From Kiritimatiellia bacterium (GTDB lineage Bacteria > Verrucomicrobiota > Kiritimatiellia > RFP12 > UBA1067), in NCBI GenBank assembly GCA_017520845.1, contig JAFXEU010000109.1, positions 1-38,337 of the forward strand: a stretch of DNA of 38,337 bases. Reading direction: 5' to 3'. Every line of letters starts with the position of its first letter. The stretch's first letter is position 1. Positions 1 through 8,666 of this stretch are shown in pieces. The position numbers and the translations under genes were made by a program. Under the pieces are notes generated by a model. It saw only the letters and a program-made list of their open reading frames with translations, had not been told where the DNA came from and did not search any database.

Positions 1-339
1 GCCGCACCGACTCTCGACCGAGTTCGCGGCGCGGTCTCGGTCAGATATCGCTCGTCGGACAAGGCATCAGCACAATATCTCTTTGATGTGCTTACGCTTG
101 ATCGCCGTATAGACATCTGCCCCGGGAAAAAATTGGGTGATATGGAACACCTGGATGTCTATGTCGTTACGGACGAGGTTAAGAAAGGCGATGTCGCCCA
201 AATGGAGTATTTCATCTCAAGAGGCGGCAGAGTCGTGATTGTTGCCGACACTGAAGCTGAGCGGCAAGCCGCGAAGAAAGTAAAAGACGCTCTTATGCTG
301 GATTCGTATGACGCTGTTGTAGATGCGATATTGAAGTGA
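1..339 (+). CDS. Partial CDS, 3' end of an unrecognised protein
   Basis: The frame is open from the first base of the window to a TGA at 337-339, so this is the C-terminal 112 residues of a gene that begins upstream. A GTG at 88 is possible as a start, but the open frame before it has ordinary codon use, so a partial gene is more likely. The visible part is mixed alpha/beta: a hydrophobic strand (VYVVTDEV), a helix, a second strand after GGR (VVIVADT) and a C-terminal helix. I do not recognise a family. A good terminator follows at 414-438, so it ends its transcription unit. Confidence 0.55.
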   Translation, partial: AAPTLDRVRGAVSVRYRSSDKASAQYLFDVLTLDRRIDICPGKKLGDMEHLDVYVVTDEVKKGDVAQMEYFISRGGRVVIVADTEAERQAAKKVKDALMLDSYDAVVDAILK

Positions 340-413
340 CGCTATGATGATATTCTTCTTACATTGAGATTAGAAACAACCTAAACAACTGGTAAAAACA
401 ACTTTGAAGAGGT

Positions 414-438
414 GCGCGGGCAACTCGCCCGCGCTTTT
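414..438 (+). terminator. Rho-independent terminator
   Basis: A perfect 8-bp GC stem (GCGCGGGC / GCCCGCGC) with a 5-nt loop AACTC is followed at once by TTTT. It lies 75 bp after the partial first gene and before the helicase promoter. Confidence 0.8.
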
Positions 439-471
439 CTATCTCCTACATATCGTAGTCGACGGATTTTT

Positions 472-479
472 GATATAAT
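472..479 (+). promoter_or_regulatory. Extended -10 promoter for the helicase gene
   Basis: TGATATAAT-type extended -10 with TATAAT at 474-479, preceded by a T-rich stretch; no clear -35. The helicase ATG is 68 nt downstream. Confidence 0.5.
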
Positions 480-547
480 TGTGCCAATACATGAAAAATG
501 CCGATTTATTGTAATAAGCAGTGTTAAAAATCTAAAACGGTTTAAAA

Positions 548-2701
548 ATGACAGATTTTTCGAAACTTCTCAACCCAGAGCAGTGCGCCGCCGCGACAAC
601 GGGCGATGGCCCCATGCTCGTTCTGGCCGCCGCCGGAACGGGTAAAACCCGCACGCTCGTCCACCGCGTCGCGTATCTGATCGAAAAGGGGGTACCCGCC
701 GAAAGAATCCTTCTTCTGACGTTCACGAACAAGGCGGCGAAGGAAATGCTCGAGCGGGCGAGGCAGGTTGTAGGTCCGTCGGTTGAAACGATCTGGAGCG
801 GAACCTTTCATTCGATATGCGCGAAGTTTTTACGGCGATACGCCTCCCTCATCGGCTATCAGCCGGGCTTTCAGATTCTCGACGAGGACGATCAGAAAAA
901 ACTCGTCGGCGATATAATAAAGAAGGTCGCCAAGGATCCCAAGGATTTCATTAAAAAGGAGATTGTCGCGAAGATGATTTCCGAGGCCGCGAACGAGCAG
1001 AAGCCGATTCAGTTTATCGCGTCGCGCTATCTCACAAAAGTCGCCGGTGTCGTCCCTGAAGAGATTCAGATGGTCGCCGATAAATACAAGGCGCGCAAGC
1101 TTGAATTGGGAGCGATGGACTTCGACGATCTTCTGGTTAACGGACTCAGGCTTCTAAAGGAAAAAGATTCCGTCAGGGAATTTCTGCAGGAGCATTTTCT
1201 CTACGTGCTCGTCGACGAATATCAGGATACGAACGGTATTCAGGCCGAGTTTACCGACATTATCGCCGCGAAACACCGTAACATCATGGCCGTTGGCGAC
1301 GACTTTCAGTGCATTTACACCTGGCGCGGAGCGCAGATTGAAAACATCATGGAGTTTCCGAAGCGCTGGGAGGGCTGCAGTGTTGTTAAGCTCGAGCGCA
1401 ACTATCGCTCTCAGTCGGGCGTTCTCGATGTCGCCAATACGGTGATGAAAGACGTCCCCGCGCAGTTTCAGAAGGTCTTAAAGCCTGTACGGACGGCGTC
1501 GTACGCGAAGCCGACTCTTTGTAAGGGCGGCGACAGCAAGTCTCAGGCGCAGGAGATTCTTCGCCTCGTAAGACAGGCGAAGGAGGCGGGCTACGGTTAC
1601 AGCGACATGGCGGTTCTTTACCGCAGCCACTTTCAGTCGATCGACGTTCAGATGACTTTGGCGCGCATGAAGATTCCCTACCGCATCACTTCGGGAGTCG
1701 GCGTGTTCGAGCAGATTCACGTTAAGGATACTCTCGCCTATCTGCGGCTTCTGGTCAATCCGATGGATGAACTTTCGTTCCTGCGTTTTGTTTCGCTCCT
1801 CCCTGGAGTCGGTGAGGCGACGGCGCGGAAATACTGGGATAAGCTCGGGAGGCAGTTCGATCCCAAGCGACGCGAAGATCGCGATGCATTGGGCGGACTT
1901 CTCGGCGCCAAGGCGAAGAGCGTCTGGTCGCCTCTTGTAAAAGCGATGGAGAGCGCGGAGGAACATCTTAAAGAGCAGGCGGTGGGCGAGCTTGTTGATG
2001 ATTTCATCGACTTTTTCTATGAGGATTACTTGAGAGAGGAATGGGAAGAGGCTGATGCCGAAGATCGTCTTCAAGACGTAAAAGAGTTGGCTGTTCAGAT
2101 AGCCGATTCCCCCGATGGGCTTGAAGGGTTCCTGTCTGACGTGGCGCTTATGACGAATCTCGATGCCAGGAAGAATAACATTTCGGCAGATAGAGTTACG
2201 CTCTCGACGATCCATCAGGCCAAGGGTATGGAGTGGCCTGTTGTTATGGTGCCGTGGTGCAGCGAGGGGTTGTTCCCTTCGGCGAAAGCGGCCGAGGAAG
2301 GGCGTCTCGACGAGGAGCGTCGTCTTTTCTATGTTGTGGTGACGCGCGCGAAAGATGAGCTTTACATGTTCTCGCCCGCGATGCGTAAGTCGGCCGACGG
2401 CGGAATGTTCCCCGTCGAGCCGTCTGTATTTGTGAAGGGGATACCAGACAATCTGGTAAATTTGCGCCGTTTGATGTTTACGCCCGATCCGTTTACGCAA
2501 CGCCCTGGCGGATGGGGACAGTCCCCTCGCGGCGGATACGGAGGTGGATACGGCGGCGGCTACGGCGCGGGACGCGCGGGTTACGGCGCCGACCGTCCCC
2601 ATTACACTTACGGCCAATGGGGACAGTCCCCCCGCGGCGGCGGAGGAGGAAAGTCGGGCTCGGGCGGCGGTTATATAACTAAAACTACATGGAGACGTTA
2701 A
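548..2701 (+). CDS. uvrD: UvrD/Rep/PcrA-family ATP-dependent DNA helicase
   Basis: 717-aa superfamily 1A 3'-5' DNA helicase, expected to unwind DNA in repair and at stalled forks. All signature motifs are present: Q-motif region LLNPEQCAA (about 7-15), Walker A AAAGTGKT (27-34), GTFHSI (motif Ia), DEYQDT (motif II, Walker B), GDDFQCIYTWRG (motif III), LERNYRS (motif IV), STIHQAKGMEW (motif V) and EERRLFYVVVTRAK (motif VI). Family length is usually 650-750 aa. UvrD, PcrA and Rep cannot be separated with confidence from sequence alone. The last 60 or so residues are a Gly/Tyr-rich tail with WGQSPRGG twice, each encoded over a GGGGACAGTCCCC palindrome. The start ATG has no clear Shine-Dalgarno. 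Its own promoter lies at 472-479. Confidence 0.93.
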   Translation: MTDFSKLLNPEQCAAATTGDGPMLVLAAAGTGKTRTLVHRVAYLIEKGVPAERILLLTFTNKAAKEMLERARQVVGPSVETIWSGTFHSICAKFLRRYASLIGYQPGFQILDEDDQKKLVGDIIKKVAKDPKDFIKKEIVAKMISEAANEQKPIQFIASRYLTKVAGVVPEEIQMVADKYKARKLELGAMDFDDLLVNGLRLLKEKDSVREFLQEHFLYVLVDEYQDTNGIQAEFTDIIAAKHRNIMAVGDDFQCIYTWRGAQIENIMEFPKRWEGCSVVKLERNYRSQSGVLDVANTVMKDVPAQFQKVLKPVRTASYAKPTLCKGGDSKSQAQEILRLVRQAKEAGYGYSDMAVLYRSHFQSIDVQMTLARMKIPYRITSGVGVFEQIHVKDTLAYLRLLVNPMDELSFLRFVSLLPGVGEATARKYWDKLGRQFDPKRREDRDALGGLLGAKAKSVWSPLVKAMESAEEHLKEQAVGELVDDFIDFFYEDYLREEWEEADAEDRLQDVKELAVQIADSPDGLEGFLSDVALMTNLDARKNNISADRVTLSTIHQAKGMEWPVVMVPWCSEGLFPSAKAAEEGRLDEERRLFYVVVTRAKDELYMFSPAMRKSADGGMFPVEPSVFVKGIPDNLVNLRRLMFTPDPFTQRPGGWGQSPRGGYGGGYGGGYGAGRAGYGADRPHYTYGQWGQSPRGGGGGKSGSGGGYITKTTWRR
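2514..2631 (+). repeat. Two GGGGACAGTCCCC palindromes in the helicase tail
   Basis: The odd palindrome GGGGACAGTCCCC occurs at 2514-2526 and 2619-2631, both in the same frame and both encoding the WGQSPRGG segment of the Gly-rich C-terminal tail. Confidence 0.7.
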
Positions 2702-2734
2702 GGCTTCGCCGTGTTTAAATTTAAAACATGAAAT

Positions 2735-2742
2735 GATATAAT
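2735..2742 (+). promoter_or_regulatory. Extended -10 promoter for the beta-mannosidase gene
   Basis: TGATATAAT with TATAAT at 2737-2742, about 48 nt before the chosen start codon. No clear -35. Confidence 0.5.
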
Positions 2743-2789
2743 CAATTTTGACGGGATTCAGTTTAAAATCAGACGGAGGTAATGAAGTT

Positions 2790-5246
2790 ATGAATAAGAA
2801 AAAGCTCGGTTCGTTATTTTTTGCGTTGTCCGCTTCGTTCGCGTGGGGAGCTGAAACGGTTGATCTCGCCGGAGAGTGGCGTCTTGAGCCGGTAGGCGAG
2901 AGCTCTGTTCCGCCGTGCGCGGCAACAGTTCCGGGCGACGTATATTCCGCGCTTTATGCCGCCAAGCAGATTCCTGATCCTTATTGGGGCTGCAATGAGA
3001 CGAATGTGCAGTGGGTCGCTAAAATGGATTGGACATTTTCGCGTTCGTTCGAGATAGACGAGGATTTTCTTGCGAAAAAGCGCATTGTTCTTGAAATCGA
3101 AGATGCCGACACGTTCGCGGACATTTATTTGAACGGCGTTAAAATCGGTGCTCTTTCCAATCGCTTCGCCCGCTGGACGCTTGATGCGAAGAAGGCCCTG
3201 AAGGTCGGGCGCAACGAAATCCGCGCCGTTTTTAAAAGTTCCTGGCGCGAGGCCGACCTCCGTAGAGCCGCGCTCGGCCGCAAATTCTCAATGTCGAACG
3301 TTCCGTGGGCCAAAAACCAGGCTCTAATACGTAAGCCCGCCTGCCACGCAGGTTGGGACTGGGGTCCCGCTCAGATGACGACGGGATTCTGCGGACCTGT
3401 CAAACTTATCGCTCACGATACGGCGAAGATTGAATACGTTTACACCGCCCAGGAATTTAACGACGACTTTTCGCGCTGCGATCTGACCGTATTTGCGGAT
3501 GTGACCGAGGCGGACGGAACGGAACATACGATTACCAACCGCATCGTCGTTGAGAATCCTCCGCTCTGGTGGCCGAACGGCGCGGGCGAGCAGAAGTTTT
3601 ACGAGTATTCAGTCAAGATCGGCGATGAAATCATCAAGCGCAAGATCGGCCTTAGAAAGGTAGAGATCGTGACGAAGGGCGGCTCAATGGCGTTCAAGGT
3701 GAACGGGCGCGAACTTTTCATGAAGGGCGCGAACTGGATTCCCTGCGACGCGTTCGAGAACCGCCAGACGCTTGAGCGTTACCTCAATCTCCTTGAAAGC
3801 GCGGCGGTCGCCAACATGAATATGATCCGCCTTTGGGGCGGCGGCCAGTACGAGAAGGATGCGTTTTACGATCTCTGCGACGAGCTCGGCATTCTCGTCT
3901 GGCACGATCACATGTTCTCGTGCGCCGTTTATCCCGCCGACGAGGCGTTTCTCTCGGAAGTCGAAATGGAGCTTTCCCATCAGCTGCGCCGTCTCAGGGA
4001 TCACGCGTCGATCGCGCTTTGGTGCGGCGACAACGAGTGCATCGGAGCTCTTAGATGGTTCAAGGAGGCGCGCAAGCTCGAGCCCGAGTATTACAAGGGT
4101 GCGCTGATCAAGCGTCATCAGCTTCAGGATAAGATGATCGCGAAATATGATCCCACGCGCATGTTCTGGCCGAGCTCGCCGTGCGCAGGTCCCGGCAGTT
4201 TCGCCGATAACTGGCAGAACGATGCCGAGGGCGATATGCACAACTGGCAAGTGTGGCACAAGAACCGTCCCTTCGACGCGTATTATTCCTACCGTCCGCG
4301 TTTCTGCAGCGAGTTCGGCTATCAGAGCTTTCCGTCGATGGAGGTCGCCGAGACGTTCGCCACGCGCGAGCAGATTCTTTCGCGCGCTCCCGAGTTCGAA
4401 TGGCATCAGAAGAACGACGGCGGCAATGCGCGGATAAGAGAGACGATGCTCCGCTACTTCAATCCCCCGAAGGATGTCGAGGCTGAACTTCTCCTGTCCC
4501 AGTTCCAGCAGGGCATAGCCATCAAGATGGGTGTGGAAGGCTGGCGTGCGCAGCGTCCACGCTGCATGGGTACTCTCTACTGGCAGCTCAACGACAATTG
4601 GCCCGTCGCCTCGTGGAGTTCTCTCGAGTACGGCGGAAAGTGGAAGCCTCTGCATTATATGGCGAAGCGTTTCTTCGCTCCCGTCGCAGTCGTCGCCCAG
4701 CCCGAAATCAACAACGGCGAGGCCAACATAAAGAAGGGCGATATCTACGCGCTTAACGATACGGCAGAGACCTTAACGGGCGAGCTTTTAGTTGAATACT
4801 GGACGTATGACGGTAGGATAGTCTCGTCCGAAAAGAGCGCCGTGACGCTTTCTCCCGACAGTTCGACCCGTGTCGGTTCGTTTGCGCAGCCTGTCGATTC
4901 TGATGAGCCTGTCTTCCTTCATCTGACGCTTACGACTTCAAAGGGTGTCGGCAGGAACGACTGGCATTTCGGTTTTTACAAGGATATGCCGCTTGCGGAC
5001 GCGAATGTGAGCGTTAAGCTCGACGGCAATAAACTTACTCTTTCGTCGGATAAGCCCGCCTTTTTCGTCTGGGCGAACGTCTATGGGAGGAAAGGAGAGT
5101 TTGACGACAACTCGTTTACGCTTCTACCCGGTCGTCCGAGAACGTTAGAGTGGAAGTTATCGTGGAAGTCGTTGTCGAAAGACGACGGTTGTATGCCCGC
5201 CGAGGCGTTGACGGTTTCGCACCTTAAAACATGCAGCCGGAAGTAG
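2790..5246 (+). CDS. Secreted glycoside hydrolase family 2 beta-mannosidase
   Basis: 818-aa exported GH2 enzyme expected to release mannose from beta-mannosides (mannan or glycan breakdown). I place the start at the ATG at 2790, because GGAGGT lies 9 nt upstream and it opens a signal peptide (basic MNKKK, hydrophobic core, cleavage near AWGA); the TTG at 2748 has no such support. The N-terminal jelly-roll sugar-binding domain and immunoglobulin-like domain precede the TIM barrel. The acid/base Glu is in WCGDNE (E416) and the nucleophile Glu in CSEFGYQS (E508); SEFGYQS closely matches the beta-mannosidase subgroup and differs from beta-galactosidases and glucuronidases. WQLNDNWP near residue 595 is also typical. 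It stands alone with its own promoter, followed by a heptamer array. Confidence 0.9.
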   Translation: MNKKKLGSLFFALSASFAWGAETVDLAGEWRLEPVGESSVPPCAATVPGDVYSALYAAKQIPDPYWGCNETNVQWVAKMDWTFSRSFEIDEDFLAKKRIVLEIEDADTFADIYLNGVKIGALSNRFARWTLDAKKALKVGRNEIRAVFKSSWREADLRRAALGRKFSMSNVPWAKNQALIRKPACHAGWDWGPAQMTTGFCGPVKLIAHDTAKIEYVYTAQEFNDDFSRCDLTVFADVTEADGTEHTITNRIVVENPPLWWPNGAGEQKFYEYSVKIGDEIIKRKIGLRKVEIVTKGGSMAFKVNGRELFMKGANWIPCDAFENRQTLERYLNLLESAAVANMNMIRLWGGGQYEKDAFYDLCDELGILVWHDHMFSCAVYPADEAFLSEVEMELSHQLRRLRDHASIALWCGDNECIGALRWFKEARKLEPEYYKGALIKRHQLQDKMIAKYDPTRMFWPSSPCAGPGSFADNWQNDAEGDMHNWQVWHKNRPFDAYYSYRPRFCSEFGYQSFPSMEVAETFATREQILSRAPEFEWHQKNDGGNARIRETMLRYFNPPKDVEAELLLSQFQQGIAIKMGVEGWRAQRPRCMGTLYWQLNDNWPVASWSSLEYGGKWKPLHYMAKRFFAPVAVVAQPEINNGEANIKKGDIYALNDTAETLTGELLVEYWTYDGRIVSSEKSAVTLSPDSSTRVGSFAQPVDSDEPVFLHLTLTTSKGVGRNDWHFGFYKDMPLADANVSVKLDGNKLTLSSDKPAFFVWANVYGRKGEFDDNSFTLLPGRPRTLEWKLSWKSLSKDDGCMPAEALTVSHLKTCSRK

Positions 5247-5255
5247 GCTTTTAAC

Positions 5256-5311
5256 GATTAGTGATTAGGCGTTAGTCGCTAGTGACTACTCGCTGGTCGT
5301 TAGTGATTGAC
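5256..5311. repeat. Heptamer tandem array, eight degenerate 7-bp units
   Basis: Eight consecutive 7-mers fit the pattern (C/G)(G/A)(T/C)TAGT: GATTAGT, GATTAGG, CGTTAGT, CGCTAGT, GACTACT, CGCTGGT, CGTTAGT, GATTGAC. The array fills the gap between the beta-mannosidase gene and the rpoD promoter. It resembles the short tandemly repeated heptamers known from cyanobacteria. Confidence 0.75.
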
Positions 5312-5388
5312 GCTTCCGACTGACACTAGGTGGAGACTTGTGTGCGCAAAATTTTTGTAGAAAAAATCACACAACGACATATTTTTAT

Positions 5389-5396
5389 GGTATAAT
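5389..5396 (+). promoter_or_regulatory. Extended -10 promoter for rpoD
   Basis: TGGTATAAT... context preceded by ATTTTTA; TATAAT at 5391-5396. The rpoD ATG is 50 nt downstream. Confidence 0.5.
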
Positions 5397-5446
5397 AAGC
5401 AGACATTTGACAAAGTGCAAATGGGTGAATTGTATACTGGAGAAAT

Positions 5447-7504
5447 ATGGCCACAGTAAAAAAACCGGCGAAAAAACAGTCGAAAAGCGTTTCTAAGGCA
5501 AATTCTGCGAAGAAAACGCCTAAAAAAAGAACGACCAAAACGGAAGAATCCGAGGAAGTCTTTGGGATTGACGATGATGTTCCCAACGATTTCAATTTTG
5601 AGGATAAGCCTTCTAAATCCGGTCGCCGTCGCAAAAAAGGCGACGAGTCCGAGTTGGATTCTCTCGACGATTCCGAGCTTGACGTCGATCAGCTCGACGC
5701 CGATAAATTTGCTGCCGAAGTTGAACAGAAGGAAGGCGGCGAAGAGTCCGCCGAGGGGGAGAGCGACGCCGATCTGGATGCCGCCGAGCCGCTGCCGAGT
5801 TTCGTCGGAGATGAAGACGAAACCGCTATCGACGCCGATGCCATTCTTCCTTCGATGGAGGGTATGTCGATTCTCCGTGAGACCGAACTCAACGACGTGA
5901 TCAATGACGTTAAACACCGCAGCGAGGCGAACGGCGGTTATATCACGTACGAAGAGTTGAATCAGATTCTTCCGTCCAATATCGTCGACGCCATCCAGTC
6001 CGACAGATATCTTAAAATTCTCGAGGCGCTCGGAGTTCAGGTTCTGCGCGAGGAAGACGTGAAGAAATTCGTCGACGCTAAGGATCAGAAATCGGCGAAA
6101 GCCCATCCTTCCGAAATAATCGAGGATCCCATCCGTATGTATCTGCATCAGATGGGTCAGGTTCAGCTTCTTTCGCGCGACGAGGAGGTTTCGATCTGTC
6201 AGACGATCGAGGACGCCGAGGTTAAGACGCGCGAAATGTTCAACCGGTTCCTCTTTACGCCTCCGATGTACATGGGGCTTCTCGATAAGCTGGAGGGTCA
6301 GAGCGAGCGATTCGACAGAATCGTAACGGACAGCTTCGAAGAGAAGCGTAACGATTACATGGAGCTGATTCCCGGCTTCCGAAAGCAGATCAAGGATGTC
6401 GACAAGCGCCTTCACGATGCGAGCGCGAAATATCTGGCGATCATCGCCAGATCCGACACCTCGGCCGCCCAGCTCCGCGGAGCGGAGAAGACGCTCTTCA
6501 ACGCCCGTGCGGCCCTGAAGCAGACATTCTTCGATCTGAATTTCAAGCAGAAGGTTCTTGAGACGTTGTGCGCGGAAGCCGACGAGAGGTATTATCTTCC
6601 CTACCGTCAGCTCGTCTCAAAACTTTCCACAGCCCAGAAGTCCAAGGCGTCTAAGAAGCGCGACAACGAAATCGCGGCCATCCGCGAGAAGATGTCGTCG
6701 TACGAAGCTCTTTTCGGAATGCCTCCGGATGAATTTCTGACGACGTTCGGCGAACTGCGCAAGGTCCTTAAATCCGGCCAGGTCGCCAGAACGAAGATGG
6801 TAGAGGCGAATTTACGTCTCGTGATATCCATCGTCAAGAAATACATGAACAGAGGCCTTTCGTTCCTCGACCTGATTCAGGAGGGCAACACCGGCCTCAT
6901 GAAGGCGGTCGAGAAGTTCGAGTACAAGCGCGGCTACAAATTCTCCACGTACGCGACGTGGTGGATCCGTCAGGCCGCGACCCGCGCCATCGCAGACCAG
7001 GCGCGCACGATACGCATTCCGGTGCACATGATCGAAACGATCAACAAACTGATGCGTGTCCAGAAGAAACTTATCCAGAGGTTGGGTCGCGAACCTACCG
7101 AGGCCGAACTTTCGGCCGAGATGGGTATACCTCCGGCACAGGTCAGAACCGTAAAACGCATGGCTCAGCAGCCGATTTCGCTTCAGTCGAAGGTCGGCGA
7201 CAACGATGACGCGCATTACGGCGACTTCATTCCCGACGTGACGAGCGAAAATCCTTTCGAGGTTACAGAGGGGCACCTGCTGAAGGAAAGGCTGCGTGAC
7301 ATTCTTGAGACGCTCACCGACCGCGAGCGCCAGGTTGTCGATTTTCGTTTCGGCCTTACCGACGGCTACAGCCGTACGTTGGAGGAGGTCGGCCGCCTCT
7401 TCAACGTCACGCGCGAACGTATTCGCCAGATCGAGGCGAAAGCATTAAGGAAACTGCGTCACCCCAGCCGTATGAAGTCGCTCGGGGATTTCCGCAGCAT
7501 GTAA
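5447..7504 (+). CDS. rpoD: Primary RNA polymerase sigma factor RpoD (sigma-70)
   Basis: 685-aa housekeeping sigma factor that directs RNA polymerase to promoters. The N-terminus is a Lys-rich, then acidic, low-complexity stretch, followed by a region 1.1-like segment ([13 protein letters not shown], about 162-174). Region 1.2 starts at [10 protein letters not shown] (about 228). The long non-conserved region 1.2-2.1 insert is typical of group 1 sigmas. Core region 2 (450-530) contains [26 protein letters not shown] and [14 protein letters not shown], which bind core enzyme and melt the -10. Region 3 has RIPVHM. Region 4 ends with [23 protein letters not shown], the -35-binding helix-turn-helix. 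Start ATG follows CTGGAGA. The repeated TATAAT promoters in the window fit a conventional sigma-70. Confidence 0.97.
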   Translation: MATVKKPAKKQSKSVSKANSAKKTPKKRTTKTEESEEVFGIDDDVPNDFNFEDKPSKSGRRRKKGDESELDSLDDSELDVDQLDADKFAAEVEQKEGGEESAEGESDADLDAAEPLPSFVGDEDETAIDADAILPSMEGMSILRETELNDVINDVKHRSEANGGYITYEELNQILPSNIVDAIQSDRYLKILEALGVQVLREEDVKKFVDAKDQKSAKAHPSEIIEDPIRMYLHQMGQVQLLSRDEEVSICQTIEDAEVKTREMFNRFLFTPPMYMGLLDKLEGQSERFDRIVTDSFEEKRNDYMELIPGFRKQIKDVDKRLHDASAKYLAIIARSDTSAAQLRGAEKTLFNARAALKQTFFDLNFKQKVLETLCAEADERYYLPYRQLVSKLSTAQKSKASKKRDNEIAAIREKMSSYEALFGMPPDEFLTTFGELRKVLKSGQVARTKMVEANLRLVISIVKKYMNRGLSFLDLIQEGNTGLMKAVEKFEYKRGYKFSTYATWWIRQAATRAIADQARTIRIPVHMIETINKLMRVQKKLIQRLGREPTEAELSAEMGIPPAQVRTVKRMAQQPISLQSKVGDNDDAHYGDFIPDVTSENPFEVTEGHLLKERLRDILETLTDRERQVVDFRFGLTDGYSRTLEEVGRLFNVTRERIRQIEAKALRKLRHPSRMKSLGDFRSM

Positions 7505-7554
7505 GATAAAGGCGGCCAAAAAAGAAAAAGAAGAAGAAAGAAAGGTAAAATAAA

Positions 7555-8013
7555 ATGGATAAAATCATCCAGTTGTTCAAGGGCGACAGTCTTGTTCCCA
7601 CGCTGATTGTCGTGATCGCTGCGTTTGTCGCAGGTCTCATTGTAGAGATGCTTCTCTGCAGACTCTGCTCATCATCACGGAAACCTAAGGCTCAAGGCGC
7701 GAAAAAGAACGTAAGAGGCGATTTCCAGAAGTTTGAAAAGCGTCACCCCGCTCCCGCCGACGGTTCGATCGAGATTTATGTCGGCAACTTGAGCTACGAT
7801 CTTACCGAGGATGTCCTTCGTAAGGAATTTGAAGCTTACGGAAAGGTCAACTCCGCCAGAATCATCACGAACCGTTTCAACAACAGGTCGAAGGGCTTCG
7901 GTTTCGTCCACATGCCCAATAAGGCCGAGGCGGACGCCGCGGTCAAGGCTTTGAGCGACAAGGAGATTCTCGGCCGCAAGCTCAAATGCAACGAAGCTAA
8001 AAACGTAATCTAA
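7555..8013 (+). CDS. Membrane-anchored RRM RNA-binding protein
   Basis: 152-aa protein with one hydrophobic segment near the N-terminus (about residues 14-36, VPTLIVVIAAFVAGLIVEMLL) followed by a basic linker and a single RNA recognition motif (about 71-150). RNP2 is IYVGNL and RNP1 is KGFGFVHM, both canonical. RRM proteins of this size occur in cyanobacteria and several Gram-negative phyla, usually as soluble proteins, so the TM anchor is unusual. It lies 50 bp after rpoD with a purine-rich leader (AGAAAGAAAGG) and may be cotranscribed with it. RNA binding is well supported; the RNA target is unknown. Confidence 0.85.
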   Translation: MDKIIQLFKGDSLVPTLIVVIAAFVAGLIVEMLLCRLCSSSRKPKAQGAKKNVRGDFQKFEKRHPAPADGSIEIYVGNLSYDLTEDVLRKEFEAYGKVNSARIITNRFNNRSKGFGFVHMPNKAEADAAVKALSDKEILGRKLKCNEAKNVI

Positions 8014-8028
8014 AAAAGAGGTGTTGTC

Positions 8029-8595
8029 ATGCCTATGCCCGTCGCGGTCGTCTTTCTTGCAGAAGGCTTTGAAGATATCGAAGCGGTGACTGTCATCGAC
8101 GTTCTGCGTCGCGGCGGGGTTGCTGTGACAACCGTTTCTGTCGGCGGCTCTCTCGGCGTTAAAAGCGCCCACGGTATCGAGATGCGCGCCGACAGACTTT
8201 TGGAAAATCTCGGAGAAGGCGTATGGGACGCGGTTATTCTGCCCGGCGGAATGCCCGGAACCGAGAACCTCTCCAAATCCCCCGGCGTGATTGAAATTCT
8301 GAAGCGCCACGCCGAAGCTGGGCGTCTTATCTGTGCCATCTGTGCCGCGCCCACGATTCTTTCGTCTGCGGGTATCCTGCCTTCGGGTACGCACGTGACA
8401 TGTTATCCGTCATGCGCGGTCGATCTCGATCGTCCTTCCGCCAATGTTCCCGTCGTGGTCGACGGTAATTTCATAACCGGTCAGGCGCCGGGTTCGGCGA
8501 TGCTTTTTTCGTTGGTTGTTCTCCAGTCTCTTATCGGCGAGGAAGTCGCGTCTAAAATCGCCCGTGGAATGGTAACGAACGTTCTCGATCTCTGA
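8029..8595 (+). CDS. DJ-1/PfpI family protein
   Basis: 188-aa DJ-1/ThiJ/PfpI-fold protein, closest in pattern to the DJ-1/YajL branch that acts in oxidative and carbonyl stress. The nucleophile-elbow Cys is C105 in AICAAP, and the conserved acidic residue that activates it is E15 in AEGFEDIE. PGGMPGTENL is the usual loop. Length and domain limits match the family with no extra regions. It begins 15 bp after the RRM gene with GAGGTG upstream, so it is probably in the same transcript. Substrate cannot be read from sequence; glyoxalase, deglycase or chaperone roles have all been proposed for relatives. Confidence 0.88.
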   Translation: MPMPVAVVFLAEGFEDIEAVTVIDVLRRGGVAVTTVSVGGSLGVKSAHGIEMRADRLLENLGEGVWDAVILPGGMPGTENLSKSPGVIEILKRHAEAGRLICAICAAPTILSSAGILPSGTHVTCYPSCAVDLDRPSANVPVVVDGNFITGQAPGSAMLFSLVVLQSLIGEEVASKIARGMVTNVLDL

Positions 8596-8629
8596 GTTTC
8601 TTTAATATTTGGAAAAGGCGTTGCGTTTT

Positions 8630-8637
8630 GGTATAAT
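8630..8637 (+). promoter_or_regulatory. Extended -10 promoter for glgB
   Basis: GTTTTGGTATAAT with TATAAT at 8632-8637; the glgB ATG at 8667 is preceded by AAAGGA. Confidence 0.5.
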
Positions 8638-8666
8638 ATTACCATTAAGACGAAAGGAACGCCAAG

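Noticed and set aside
1478..2617. 379-codon minus-strand frame opposite the helicase
   Set aside because: The + strand has all SF1 helicase motifs; the antisense frame has no domain and is low in complexity.
3684..4655. 323-codon open frame on the minus strand opposite the beta-mannosidase
   Set aside because: It is a shadow of GC-rich codons in a clear GH2 gene; no ribosome-binding site or recognisable domain.
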